A stretch of DNA of 64,000 bases from positions 62,001-126,000 of the forward strand of contig NZ_JACWFE010000004.1 of the NCBI RefSeq assembly GCF_019749375.1, read 5' to 3'. Under the pieces are notes generated by a model, which searched no databases, was not told the origin of the DNA, and saw only the letters and a program-made list of their open reading frames with translations. This stretch comes from Bacillus sp. S/N-304-OC-R1. Lineage in GTDB: Bacteria > Bacillota > Bacilli > Bacillales > Cytobacillaceae. The position numbers were made by a program, and so were the translations under genes. Positions 27,181-36,688 of this stretch are shown piece by piece (within the stretch, counting starts at the first letter, position 1; every line of letters starts with the position of its first letter).

Positions 27181-29358
27181 ATGTCGTCTTATAAGCAAGT
27201 TGGAAAATTGCAAGTGGCAAGCGAACTCTTTGAGTTTATTAATCTTGAAGTTCTCCCAGGGAGTGAAGTTGATCCGGAAAAGTTCTGGATCGGCTTTGAA
27301 AATATTGTTCAAGATTTAACCCCTAAAAATAAGGAACTGCTGGCTATACGTGATGAGCTGCAGCGGAAGATTAACACTTGGCACAGAGAGAATAAAGAGT
27401 TTGATTTTACTAGCTATAAAGCTTTTTTAGAGGAAATTGGCTACCTAGAGGAAGCTGGGGACGATTTCAGCATTTCATCGGAAAACGTTGATGAAGAGGT
27501 TGCTCTTCAAGCTGGGCCTCAGCTAGTTGTTCCTGTTAATAATGCAAGATATGCATTAAATGCTGCAAATGCCCGTTGGGGGAGTTTATACGATGCTCTA
27601 TATGGAACTGATGTCATCTCTGAGGATGACGGTGCTTCCCGTAATGATGTCTATAATCCAATTCGTGGGGAAAAAGTGATTGCATTTTCCAAAAACTTTC
27701 TCGATCAGGCTGTACCATTAAAGGATGGATCTCATCATGAAACCATTCAATATAAAGTAAATAGCGGAAAGTTAATTGCTGTATTAGAAAATGGACAAGA
27801 AACTGGACTTTTAGGTGAAGAAAAATATGCAGGATATCAAGGAGAGGCGGATTATCCGTCAGCGGTACTGCTTAAAAATAATGGCCTCCATTTAGAGATT
27901 CAAATAAATCGTACACATCCCATAGGAAAAACAGATAAAGCTGGTGTTAAGGATATTTTACTAGAAGCAGCTCTTTCAACAATTATGGATTGCGAGGATT
28001 CAGTGGCTGCAGTTGATGCAGAAGATAAAGTCCTTGTTTATCGGAATTGGCTTGGATTGATGAAGGGGGATTTAACAGCAAGCTTTAAAAAGGACGGCAA
28101 AACCCTTACAAGGACGATGAATCCAAATCGGACATATTTAGCACCAAGCGGAGAAAGCTTCACTCTTCCTGGACGATCCTTAATGTTTGTTCGAAATGTT
28201 GGGCACTTAATGACAATAAATGCTGTTCTAGATGAGAATGGAGACGAAATCTTCGAGGGAATTTTGGATGGGATTGTAACAAGCTTAATTGCAAAGCATT
28301 CGTTAATTGGGAATACAGCCTTCGCAAATTCCGCAAAGGGATCGGTTTATATCGTCAAACCGAAAATGCATGGTTCGAAGGAGGCTGCATTTGCTAACGA
28401 GCTGTTCAACAGAGTCGAGGATTTAATCCGTGTAAAGAGAAACACATTGAAAATTGGACTGATGGATGAAGAGCGCCGAACGTCTTTAAATTTAAAAGAG
28501 TGCATCCGTGAAGTAAAGGAAAGGATTGCTTTTATTAATACTGGCTTCCTTGATCGCACGGGTGATGAAATCCATACTTCTATGGAAGCAGGGCCAATGA
28601 TTAGGAAAAATGATATGAAAACAACCCTATGGCTGCATGCATATGAAAAGTCGAATGTTACAACTGGTTTAGCTGCCGGTTTTCAGAACAAGGCCCAAAT
28701 CGGTAAAGGCATGTGGGCGATGCCTGATTTAATGGCAGAAATGCTGAAGCAAAAAATTGGCCATGTAAAAGCAGGTGCAAATACAGCATGGGTTCCATCA
28801 CCAACAGCAGCAACTCTGCACGCTCTTCATTATCATGAAGTTAATGTCAAAGAGGTTCAAAGAAATATTTTAAATGATATCAAGAACTTAAATAATGAAA
28901 TCCTGCAAATTCCAATTGCTGATAATCCGCATTGGAGTGAAGAGGAAATTCAGCAAGAATTGGATAATAATGCTCAAGGGATACTTGGTTATGTAGTCCG
29001 CTGGGTAGAGCAGGGTGTCGGATGTTCAAAGGTGCCGGATATTAATAATATTGGCTTGATGGAAGATCGCGCGACATTAAGAATTTCAAGCCAGCATATC
29101 GCTAACTGGCTGCATCATGGCATTTGTACGAAGGAACAAGTTATGGAAACACTGAAAAGAATGGCAAAAGTCGTAGATGTGCAAAATAATGGTGATCCTG
29201 CCTACCATTCGATGGCTGATGACTATGAAAGTTCTGTCGCATTTCAGGCAGCATGTGATCTTGTTTTTAAAGGCTATGATCAGCCGAATGGCTACACAGA
29301 GCCGATTCTGCATAAACGCCGATTAGAAGCAAAGGCAAAATTTGCAGTAAAACGATGA
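27181..29358 (+). CDS. glcB: Malate synthase G
   Basis: The enzyme condenses glyoxylate with acetyl-CoA to give malate. The 725-residue length and single-chain form are typical of malate synthase G rather than the shorter A form. Visible blocks include [17 protein letters not shown] (about 266-282), [29 protein letters not shown] (catalytic arginine region) and the C-terminal [25 protein letters not shown] precedes the ATG. It lies downstream of glcEFD behind its own promoter and completes glycolate assimilation. Confidence 0.97.
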   Translation: MSSYKQVGKLQVASELFEFINLEVLPGSEVDPEKFWIGFENIVQDLTPKNKELLAIRDELQRKINTWHRENKEFDFTSYKAFLEEIGYLEEAGDDFSISSENVDEEVALQAGPQLVVPVNNARYALNAANARWGSLYDALYGTDVISEDDGASRNDVYNPIRGEKVIAFSKNFLDQAVPLKDGSHHETIQYKVNSGKLIAVLENGQETGLLGEEKYAGYQGEADYPSAVLLKNNGLHLEIQINRTHPIGKTDKAGVKDILLEAALSTIMDCEDSVAAVDAEDKVLVYRNWLGLMKGDLTASFKKDGKTLTRTMNPNRTYLAPSGESFTLPGRSLMFVRNVGHLMTINAVLDENGDEIFEGILDGIVTSLIAKHSLIGNTAFANSAKGSVYIVKPKMHGSKEAAFANELFNRVEDLIRVKRNTLKIGLMDEERRTSLNLKECIREVKERIAFINTGFLDRTGDEIHTSMEAGPMIRKNDMKTTLWLHAYEKSNVTTGLAAGFQNKAQIGKGMWAMPDLMAEMLKQKIGHVKAGANTAWVPSPTAATLHALHYHEVNVKEVQRNILNDIKNLNNEILQIPIADNPHWSEEEIQQELDNNAQGILGYVVRWVEQGVGCSKVPDINNIGLMEDRATLRISSQHIANWLHHGICTKEQVMETLKRMAKVVDVQNNGDPAYHSMADDYESSVAFQAACDLVFKGYDQPNGYTEPILHKRRLEAKAKFAVKR

Positions 29359-29449
29359 TAATAGTTGCATGGCACTTCATTTTTTCTAGAAGGCCATGCA
29401 ATTTTAATTAGGTTAGCTGTGTTAAGGCAGAATTTTGATTTTTGCACTT

Positions 29450-29577
29450 GTTGATTGCAGCGGAAGGCGCGAGACCCTGCGGGAATAGCGAGTCAAAGGG
29501 AGTCCCCGCAGGAGCGTTAGCGACGAGGAGGCTCCCAGACCGTCCGCGAAAAGCGAGTGCCTGCAGCGGAAATCAAC
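29450..29577. repeat. Dispersed GC-rich palindromic repeat, copy 1
   Basis: Runs from GTTGATTGCAGCGGAAGGCG to CTGCAGCGGAAATCAAC. The ends are inverted (GTTGATT/AATCAAC) and internal segments pair (GAGTCCCCGCAGG, GGAGGCTCCC). It is GC-rich against AT-rich flanks. A second copy lies at 32662-32790 in the same orientation, and I know the family from many Bacillus genomes. It is probably a non-coding mobile or structural element. Confidence 0.85.
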
Positions 29578-29640
29578 AGCTACTTTTAACAGAGCCATTA
29601 AATTAAAAAAATTGATGGTTTTATTTGAGGAGAGGGAAAT

Positions 29641-30411
29641 TTGGAAAGAGAGAATATGGTAAAATCCGTTAGCCGCGCCCTTGATATTATTAGTTTTGTC
29701 GGCATGAGAAAGGGTGGACTAGGTGTAACGGAAATCGCAAATCAAATGGATATTAATAAGAGTTCTGTATACAGAATTCTTTCAACACTTGTTCAGTATG
29801 GCTATGTGGAACAGGATAATGAAACAGGACGATATAAATTAGGATATAAATTTTTAGAGGTAAGCTCGAGGCTTTTGGAATCAATGGATTTAAGAGAAGA
29901 AGCAAAGCCGTATCTAAGGGAACTCGAAAGTGAAACAAATGAGGTAATTCATCTTGTTGTTTACGATCAGGGGGACGTTGTTTATATTGAAAAGTTAGAC
30001 GGAAATGAAACGTTGCGAATGCATTCAAAGGTAGGAAAAAGAGCCCCTATGCACTGCACCTCTGTTGGGAAAGCGATTCTTGCTCATCTGCCTCCTGCCG
30101 TTGTTGCAGATATTTTAGAGCGAAAGGGGTTGCCTGTACATACAGATCATACAATTACTGACAGGGACCAATTTATTCAAGAGCTAGTGGAAGTACGAAA
30201 AAAAGGCTTTGCATTAGATTTAGAAGAAAACGAGTATGGGATCACCTGTATTGCTGTACCGATATTTGATCATTTAGGAAAAGTCATTGCAGCCGTAAGT
30301 ATTTCAGGACCAACGATGAGAATGACAAGGGAAAGACTCCAAATGCTTAAACCTAGAGTAATCAGCATCGGAAAACAAATTTCAAGCAGGATGGGATTTT
30401 ACGAAAAATAG
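29641..30411 (+). CDS. IclR family transcriptional regulator
   Basis: A 256-residue regulator with an N-terminal winged helix (VSRALDIISF, VTEIANQMDINKSSVYRILS, about 10-60) and an IclR effector domain (RAPMHCTSVGKAILAHLP, about 138-155; GITCIAVPIFDHLGKVIAAVSISGP near the C-terminus). The TTG start at 29641 is supported by GAGGAGAGGG; ATG 29656 is an alternative. Lying between malate synthase and the permease, it likely controls the glycolate genes in response to glycolate or glyoxylate. That is inference; its target may be the ATATTATTGA sequences. Confidence 0.9.
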   Translation: MERENMVKSVSRALDIISFVGMRKGGLGVTEIANQMDINKSSVYRILSTLVQYGYVEQDNETGRYKLGYKFLEVSSRLLESMDLREEAKPYLRELESETNEVIHLVVYDQGDVVYIEKLDGNETLRMHSKVGKRAPMHCTSVGKAILAHLPPAVVADILERKGLPVHTDHTITDRDQFIQELVEVRKKGFALDLEENEYGITCIAVPIFDHLGKVIAAVSISGPTMRMTRERLQMLKPRVISIGKQISSRMGFYEK

Positions 30412-30416
30412 AACGT

Positions 30417-30460
30417 AACTGCTGTATTAGTGCCGAATCGGTAACTACAGCAGTTTTTTT
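30417..30460 (+). terminator. Terminator of the iclR gene
   Basis: AACTGCTGTA/TACAGCAGTT stem with a 19-base loop, then TTTTTTT. Confidence 0.85.
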
Positions 30461-30489
30461 ATGGTTAAATATCCTATTTTAAATTTTCC

Positions 30490-30525
30490 GAATATTATTG
30501 ATATTCTTACAAATGCCTGTATAAT
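30490..30525 (+). promoter_or_regulatory. Promoter and overlapping operator of the LctP-type permease
   Basis: TTGATA (30498-30503), 16 bp, TATAAT (30520-30525). The -35 overlaps the inverted repeat GAATAT-TATTG-ATATTC (30490-30506), a plausible repressor site. Confidence 0.55.
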
Positions 30526-30624
30526 ATTAGTTAGGCTGAGATAATTTAGAAAACATTGTTTCGCAATAAGCAACACCAGCTATTATATGTTTGTCATCAT
30601 AAAACAGAAAGGGGAAAAAGTCTT

Positions 30625-32403
30625 ATGAGTACGGGAATGCTTTCAATTCTTTCGTTATTGCCAATCATTGCCGTGGGAGTTTTTTTAGTTGGTCTAAGGT
30701 GGCCAGCAAGTAAGGCAATGCCAATTTCTTATGTCATTGCCGTCGCACTTGCATTATTTGTTTGGAAAGTGCCAGGTGCCAATGTGGCTGCTGCTTCAAT
30801 TAATGGGATCGTGGTCGCCATTACTTTACTGTACATTATTTTTGGTGCAATCCTTCTGCTAAACACATTGCAGGAAAGCGGCGGACTAAGCACGATACGT
30901 CAAGGATTTACGGATATTTCAGCTGACCGCAGAATTCAAGTCATCATAGTTGCGTGGCTTTTCGGTTCGTTTATTGAAGGGGCATCAGGATTCGGTACAC
31001 CAGCAGCTGTAGCGGTACCACTAATGGTTGGTCTTGGTTTTCCAGCAATGGCTGCCGTTGTAGCAGGTATGGTAATCCAAAGTACACCAGTTTCATTCGG
31101 TGCAGTTGGAACGCCGATGCTTGTAGGTGCAAGCACAGGTTTATCAGCGGACCCTACAATTACTAACGATATGATTGCTTTAGTAACACATATTGGCGGA
31201 AAGGTTGCCATTCTGCATATGATTGCAGGGACGCTCGTTCCACTCTTTGTAGTAGCATTAATGACAAGGTTTTTTGGGAAAAACAAATCATTTTCGGAAG
31301 GAATTAAAGTTTGGAAGTTTGCACTTTTTGCCGCTTTTGCTATGACAATTCCTTATGTGATCGTTGCTAATACACTTGGACCTGAGTTTCCATCGATGGT
31401 TGGTGGTTTAACAGGATTAGCGATCGTCGTGTTTGCAGCGAAAAAAGGTTTCTTAATGCCTAAAGACGAAGTATGGGATTTTGAAGAAAAGTCAAAATGG
31501 GATCCGGAATGGTCTGGTAAACTGGAGATTAAAATTCAAGAACATAGAAACGGTAAAATGAGTATGGTTCGTGCTTGGTCTCCATATATATTAGTAGGGC
31601 TATTTCTTGTTTTAACGAGACTAAAGACATTGCCGCTAGGGACTTGGCTGAAATCGGTTGTAATTAAATTTGAAAATATTTTTGACTCCGGTATTACGTC
31701 AAGCTTTGAAATTTTATTCTCACCTGGTACGATCTTTATCGTTGTGTCAATGCTGACTTTCTTCGTACATGGAATGAGTGGAAACGCTTACAAAAAAGCG
31801 TGGGCGCAATCAGGCAAAACAACGGTTGCTGCATCTACTGCATTAATTTTTACGGTTCCAATGGTTCAAGTATTCTTGAATTCCGGTGGAGGGGCAGCAG
31901 GCTTTGAAAGAATGCCAATTGAATTAGCAAATGGTGTCGCTGCACTTGCAGGAGAATTCTGGCCAATATTTGCAACCTTCATTGGCGGGCTCGGAGCATT
32001 TATTGCTGGAAGTAATACCGTCAGTAATATGATGTTTGCACTATTCCAATATGATGTAGGCTCCCAAATTGGTGTTGACCCCACATGGGTTGTAGCTCTG
32101 CAGGCAGTAGGAGGAGCAGCAGGAAATATGATTTGTGTTCATAACGTTGTAGCCGCTTCCGCCGTTGTTGGACTTTATGGTAAAGAAGGAGTGGTCATCC
32201 GAAAAACACTATTCCCATTCGCATATTATGCCTTATTAGCGGGTTCAGTCGGATATTCAATTGTATGGTATTCTCAAAAAGGCATCCTCAACATTGGCTC
32301 ATTCATCGCTGTACTCATCGCAGTTGCCGCAGTATACATCATAGCATCGAATAAAAACAGAGCAAATTTACTTCTAACACATGACACTTCAATCAAAAAA
32401 TAA
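30625..32403 (+). CDS. LctP-family permease, likely glycolate or L-lactate
   Basis: A 592-residue, roughly 13-helix transporter of the lactate permease family (LldP/GlcA). Family blocks seen include [21 protein letters not shown] (split here as [11 protein letters not shown] and [10 protein letters not shown]), [17 protein letters not shown] and the late [15 protein letters not shown] and [20 protein letters not shown]. The start is ATG 30625 behind AAAGGGGAAAAAG; the upstream open frame lacks a ribosome site. LldP and GlcA both carry lactate and glycolate; its place in the glc island favours glycolate. Confidence 0.9.
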   Translation: MSTGMLSILSLLPIIAVGVFLVGLRWPASKAMPISYVIAVALALFVWKVPGANVAAASINGIVVAITLLYIIFGAILLLNTLQESGGLSTIRQGFTDISADRRIQVIIVAWLFGSFIEGASGFGTPAAVAVPLMVGLGFPAMAAVVAGMVIQSTPVSFGAVGTPMLVGASTGLSADPTITNDMIALVTHIGGKVAILHMIAGTLVPLFVVALMTRFFGKNKSFSEGIKVWKFALFAAFAMTIPYVIVANTLGPEFPSMVGGLTGLAIVVFAAKKGFLMPKDEVWDFEEKSKWDPEWSGKLEIKIQEHRNGKMSMVRAWSPYILVGLFLVLTRLKTLPLGTWLKSVVIKFENIFDSGITSSFEILFSPGTIFIVVSMLTFFVHGMSGNAYKKAWAQSGKTTVAASTALIFTVPMVQVFLNSGGGAAGFERMPIELANGVAALAGEFWPIFATFIGGLGAFIAGSNTVSNMMFALFQYDVGSQIGVDPTWVVALQAVGGAAGNMICVHNVVAASAVVGLYGKEGVVIRKTLFPFAYYALLAGSVGYSIVWYSQKGILNIGSFIAVLIAVAAVYIIASNKNRANLLLTHDTSIKK

Positions 32404-32434
32404 TTAAAAACAGTCAATTTGTAAAAACATATCG

Positions 32435-32463
32435 AAGAGCCAGGGAGTTTTCGCTGGCTCTTT
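32435..32463 (+). terminator. Terminator of the permease gene
   Basis: AAGAGCCAG/CTGGCTCTT 9-bp stem with a 10-base loop; T run short. Confidence 0.75.
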
Positions 32464-32661
32464 GCATACAATAAAGAAAGCATTAATCTTCTAGATTGCA
32501 GCCTCTATTTCTCTTTGGAAAAATAGTTGAATATTTTAATATTGTTGTTTATGCGGGATATTAATATATAGCTTTCTGGGGAAAAGAGCTGCTGCTGCAT
32601 AAGAATACTCTTTAGTTTCAATAGCTATGTTTAAAGCCAATGTTGATACTGCTATTATGAT

Positions 32662-32790
32662 GTTGATTGTAGCGGAAGGCACGAGACTCCTGTGGGAAAA
32701 ACGTGTCAATGGGAGACCCCGCAGGAGCGTTAGCGACGAGGAGGCTCCCGGACCGCCCGCGGAAAGCAAGTGCCTGCAGCGGAAATCAAC
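32662..32790. repeat. Dispersed GC-rich palindromic repeat, copy 2
   Basis: From GTTGATTGTAGCGGAAGGCA to CTGCAGCGGAAATCAAC; closely similar over its whole length to 29450-29577. It occupies most of the otherwise gene-free 32404-32850 gap. The rest of the gap is AT-rich with one terminator. Confidence 0.85.
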
Positions 32791-32850
32791 AAAAATTAAA
32801 ACATAGTATTAAAAAAGAGTTTCTTAAAAAATTCAAATGGGAGGATGAAA

Positions 32851-34908
32851 ATGGGAGAAGCTGCAAAAGTTAAAACGGTTTGTGGTTATTGTGGAACAGG
32901 CTGCGGACTCGTTGTAGAAGTGGACGATAATAAAATTGTCAAAATCCGCGGAGATAAGGAAGCACCAGTCAACAAAGGACAAACATGTGTAAAAGGGTCA
33001 TTTGCCTATGAATATGTCCATTCTAACCGGCGATTAACCTCACCACTCATCCGTAAGGCTGGGGAGCTTGTGGAAACGACGTGGGAAGAAGCGTATACCT
33101 TTATTGCTGATAAGCTAAAAAGGATCAAATCACAATTTGGCCCTGATGCCATTACAATGTTTGCGACAGCAAGAAGTACAAATGAAGTCAATTATGTGAC
33201 ACAAAAGTTTATGAGGGCGGTGATCGGCAGCAACAATATTGATGGCTGTAACCGAACCTGACATGCTCCTAGCGTTGCCGGTCTGGCAACTGTATTTGGT
33301 AATGGTTCACCAACAAACACGCTGGATGATTTTGATCGTGCGGAAGTACTATTGCTTATGGGATCAAATACGACAGAAGCTCATCCGATCATTGCTAACC
33401 GTATGAAAAAGGCAGTGAAATCTGGATTGAAAATCATCGTGATTGATCCGAGAAAAATAGATATGGTGAAGTTCTCACACCGTCATTTACAAATTAATGT
33501 CGGGTCTGACATTGCTCTAATGAACGCAATGATTCACGTGATTATTGAAGAAAAACTATACAACCCGTTATTTATCGATAAATTTACAGTTGATTTCGAG
33601 ACGTTAAAAGAACATGTAAAAAGGTATACTCCTGAATTTGCTGCCTCCATAACAGGGGTAAGTGCAGAGGATATCATTGCTACTGCAAGAGAGTATGCGA
33701 AAGCAGATAAAGCAATGATTGCCTATACATTAGGAATTACGGAGCATCATTGCGGTGTTAATAATGTATTTGATATCGCCAATCTGGCATTATTGACAGG
33801 GCATATTGGCAGGGAAGGCTGCGGGATCATGCCGTTGCGCGGCCAGAATAATGTGCAAGGTGCCGGTGATATGGGATGCTTGCCGAACATGCTGCCTGGT
33901 GCTGTTAGTCTATTAAATGAAGAATACCGAACAAGATTTGAAAAGGCATGGAATGTGACGATCAATCCAGAGCCAGGGAACACTCAGACAAGAGCATTTG
34001 AAAGAATGGAAGAAGGTAAAGTAAAAGCTCTATATTGCATAGGTGAAAATCCACTAGTAGCAGATGTGTATAGACAGCACACTCTGAAACTATTAAAGGA
34101 TCTGGATCTATTAGTCGTTCAGGATATTTTCCTAACAGAGACGGCAAAACTAGCCGATGTGGTTCTCCCAGCAAGGTCTTGGGGTGAAGTAGAAGGAACT
34201 TATACGAATACGGACAGAAGAATTCAGCGTGTCCGAAAGGCGGTCGACGCACATCCGGATACGAAGGATGATTGGGAAATTCTTTGTGAACTATCAAATC
34301 GAATGGGCTATCCGATGAATTATAGAGATAGTGAAGAAATATGGGAAGAGATTCGTAAGTTAGCTTGGGAAATGTATGGCGGCATGCCATATTCCAGATT
34401 AGAAAAGGAATACAGTCTTCATTATCCTTGTCCTGATGAATCCCATCCAGGCACCTTTGTCCTTCATACAAGATTTCATAATGAGAGTGAAGATAAACGG
34501 ACCTCTTCCTTTAAGCCAGTCAATTATACAGGACCAATCGAACGGCCGGATGAAGAATATCCATTTACCCTCACGACCGGACGAAGGTACGAATTGTATA
34601 ACACCCATACACAAACAAATCTATATGCGACTGGGGTAAAAATTAAACAAACAGAAGAAACAGCTGATATCCATCCAACTGATGCCGAAAAATTAGGCAT
34701 CGAGACGGGAGACTTAGTAGAGGTAAGTTCAAGAAGAGGAAGCGTCCAAGTAAAGGCAAAGGTTACAGATCAAGTTGCGCCTGGATTAGTCTTTATGAGC
34801 TTCCACTTTGAAGACGTCCCAACGAACGTCCTAACAATTAATGAGTTTGACCCAATTTCGGGAACTGCTGAATATAAAGCATGTGCTGTGAAAATAAAAG
34901 CATTGTAA
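32851..34908 (+). CDS. fdhF: Selenocysteine-containing formate dehydrogenase alpha subunit (FdhF type)
   Basis: Read through the TGA at 33259-33261, this is one 685-residue enzyme. The N-terminal 4Fe-4S ligands are C11, C14, C18 and C46 (CGYCGTGCG and GQTCVKGS). The UGA is residue 137 in CNRT-U-HAPSVAGL, exactly the metal-ligand position of selenocysteine in E. coli FdhF, and a SECIS hairpin follows it. Downstream blocks (GHIGREGCGIMPLRGQNNVQ shortened to PLRGQNNVQGAGDMG, FLTETAKLADVVLPA) are typical. I start at ATG 32851 because GGGAGG abuts ATG 32845. It oxidises formate, or runs in reverse, with molybdenum or tungsten bis-MGD, and depends on FdhD. Confidence 0.92.
33259..33290 (+). promoter_or_regulatory. 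UGA selenocysteine codon and bacterial SECIS element
   Basis: TGA at 33259-33261, 12 bases, then GTTGCC-GGTCT-GGCAAC (33274-33290): a 6-bp stem with loop GGTCT. The loop and the distance from the UGA match the E. coli fdhF SECIS (GGTTGC, AGGTCT, GCACC, about 11 bases after UGA). SelB would bind this loop. Confidence 0.88.
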
Positions 34909-34929
34909 TTTAATAGAATGGTAGAGTAA

Positions 34930-34965
34930 AAAAGGAAAAGCAGGGTATTGGCTTTTCCTTTTTTT
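34930..34965 (+). terminator. Terminator of fdhF
   Basis: AAAAGGAAAAGC/GCTTTTCCTTTT stem, 9-base loop, long T run. The rest of 34909-35406 holds the 20-bp array and the regulator operator. Confidence 0.9.
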
Positions 34966-35134
34966 TGATTATTTTTTAGGGAATAAATGGTTTTTTAGGT
35001 GTATTTAAATATAAGGAACTCTACTTCGGAAGAAATTTCGGGCAATTTGGTAAAAAAAATAGTCAGTTTATGAATAAATCAGAAATTAAGATAAAACCTA
35101 TTAAAAAAACCTTAAAAATTTATACTAAATTCAC

Positions 35135-35274
35135 AATATATCCGCCAGATTCGGAATATATCCGCTAGAATCGGTATATATCCGCGAGATTCGGAATATA
35201 TCCGCCAGAATCGGGATATATCCGCGGGATTCCCAATATATCCGCCAAATTCGGATTATATCCGCCAATCCAAA
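35135..35274. repeat. 20-bp tandem repeat array, seven units
   Basis: Units start at 35135, 35155, 35175, 35195, 35215, 35235 and 35255, an exact 20-bp period with consensus AATATATCCGCCAGATTCGG. Variation is concentrated in the CCAGATT part; ATATCCGC is nearly invariant. At the unit junction CGG-AATATAT-CCG forms a short inverted repeat. It lies between fdhF and the GntR-ABC operon. Two helical turns is about 21 bp, so the units face nearly one side of the DNA. Confidence 0.9.
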
Positions 35275-35356
35275 CATTTCCCATCATGCTCCAAAAAAAA
35301 TTTCCAAAAACCTATTCCCATTTCCACTTTTTTATAATATAATCCTAACTGTATCA

Positions 35357-35381
35357 ACTGTACTATGTATCGTAGTACACT
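35357..35381 (+). promoter_or_regulatory. YtrA-type operator
   Basis: ACTGTA-N13-TACACT, against the B. subtilis YtrA site AGTGTA-N13-TACACT as I remember it. The longer palindrome TGTACTA-N7-TAGTACA is perfect. It lies 15 bases before the GntR gene's ribosome site and downstream of a TATAAT at 35333-35338, so binding would block transcription of the operon. Confidence 0.7.
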
Positions 35382-35406
35382 AAGTACAGATTGGAGGGCA
35401 TGAAAA

Positions 35407-35802
35407 ATGTTTGAACTGGATGTGAGAAGCCGCAAACCAATTTACGAACAACTCGTCGAGCGGCTCAAAGAGCTGATAATAACAGAAATATTGAAGGCAG
35501 ATGAACAGCTACCTTCAGTGAGAACACTTGCCCAGCAGCTGACCATCAATCCGAATACAATTCAAAAAGCATATCGTGAGCTTGAGGTTCAAGGGTACAT
35601 ATATTCCATTAAAGGGAAGGGGAGTTTTGTAAGTCCGGCAAGCCCTTCACCAAATGCTGAAAAGCTAATGAAAGTGAAATCAGAGCTGATTAAACTGCTT
35701 TCAGAAGCGATGTATTTAGGAATGACAGCAGATGATTTATTTAAAATCATTAGAGAGGTCGAGGCTTCCGTGGGGGGAGGAATGAACAATGATCAAAATT
35801 AG
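35407..35802 (+). CDS. GntR family regulator, YtrA subfamily
   Basis: A 131-residue repressor with the GntR winged helix (RKPIYEQLVERLKELI, LPSVRTLAQQLTINPNTIQKAYRELE, about 8-60) and the short helical C-terminus that marks the YtrA subfamily, which has no large ligand domain. TGGAGGGC precedes the ATG. It overlaps the ABC ATPase gene by 14 bases. With a matching operator upstream, autorepression is likely, relieved in the family by cell-wall antibiotics. Confidence 0.9.
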   Translation: MFELDVRSRKPIYEQLVERLKELIITEILKADEQLPSVRTLAQQLTINPNTIQKAYRELEVQGYIYSIKGKGSFVSPASPSPNAEKLMKVKSELIKLLSEAMYLGMTADDLFKIIREVEASVGGGMNNDQN

Positions 35803-36688
35803 AAATGTACAAAAGTCATTTGAAGATATTGAAGCTGTTGAAAGTATGAATATTACCGTTAATAAAGGATCGATATATGGATTACTAGGTTCAAACGGCG
35901 CTGGTAAGACAACACTATTAAAATTAATCGCTGGGATCTATGTTCAAGATGACGGGATAATTACTATCGATGAAATGCCAGTTTATGAGAATTCTAGTAT
36001 CAAGCAAAGAATTATTTTTATTCAGGATATTCCATACTTCCTGCCTCAATATACAGTGAAGCAAATGGCTCAATTTTATGAAAGCATCTATCCAACATGG
36101 GATCAAAATCGATTTGAAGAGCTAGTAAAATCTTTTAATATGGACATACATAAAAAGGTTCATAAATTTTCTAAAGGGTTACAAAGGCAGGCAGCCTTTA
36201 TCCTGGGATTGTCTAATCATCCAGATGTGTTGCTGCTTGATGAGCCAATGGATGGGCTAGATCCGGTAATGAGGAAGAAAGTGAAAAGCTTAATCATTGA
36301 AGATGTAGCCCTACGTGAGATGACTGTCTTAATATCTTCTCATAATTTAAGAGAGGTAGAAGATTTATGTGAAACGGTTGGCATTATGCATAAAGGAAAA
36401 TTAATTATTGAAAAAGAACTGGATGACCTTAAATCGGACACACATAAAATTCAAGTTGCCTTTAATGGTCCAACGCCACATATTTTCTCGGAGTATGCCA
36501 AAATTCTCCATAAGGAAAAACGAGGAAGCGTCTCTTTATTTATTGTAAAAGGAAATGAAGAAGAGATAACTGCTAACATTCGAAAACACCATCCAGTCAT
36601 ATTTGATATCCTACCGCTTACGTTAGAAGAAATTTTTATTTATGAAATGGGGGATGTTGGATATGCAGTCCAAAATATCCTTGGTTAA
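35789..36688 (+). CDS. ABC transporter ATP-binding protein
   Basis: A 299-residue ATPase with Walker A GSNGAGKTTLLK (about 34-45), the signature FSKGLQRQAAF (about 127-137), Walker B VLLLDEPMDGLD and the switch histidine in SSHNLREVEDL. The last 80 residues form an extra C-terminal domain. GGGGGAGG precedes the start. It is the partner of the membrane protein encoded next, which it overlaps by 26 bases. Confidence 0.92.
   Translation: MIKIRNVQKSFEDIEAVESMNITVNKGSIYGLLGSNGAGKTTLLKLIAGIYVQDDGIITIDEMPVYENSSIKQRIIFIQDIPYFLPQYTVKQMAQFYESIYPTWDQNRFEELVKSFNMDIHKKVHKFSKGLQRQAAFILGLSNHPDVLLLDEPMDGLDPVMRKKVKSLIIEDVALREMTVLISSHNLREVEDLCETVGIMHKGKLIIEKELDDLKSDTHKIQVAFNGPTPHIFSEYAKILHKEKRGSVSLFIVKGNEEEITANIRKHHPVIFDILPLTLEEIFIYEMGDVGYAVQNILG

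Noticed and set aside
32845-33352. Formate dehydrogenase read as two genes or a pseudogene split by TGA
   Set aside because: The TGA lies at the family's selenocysteine position, the frame is unchanged and a SECIS hairpin with the canonical GGTCT loop follows.
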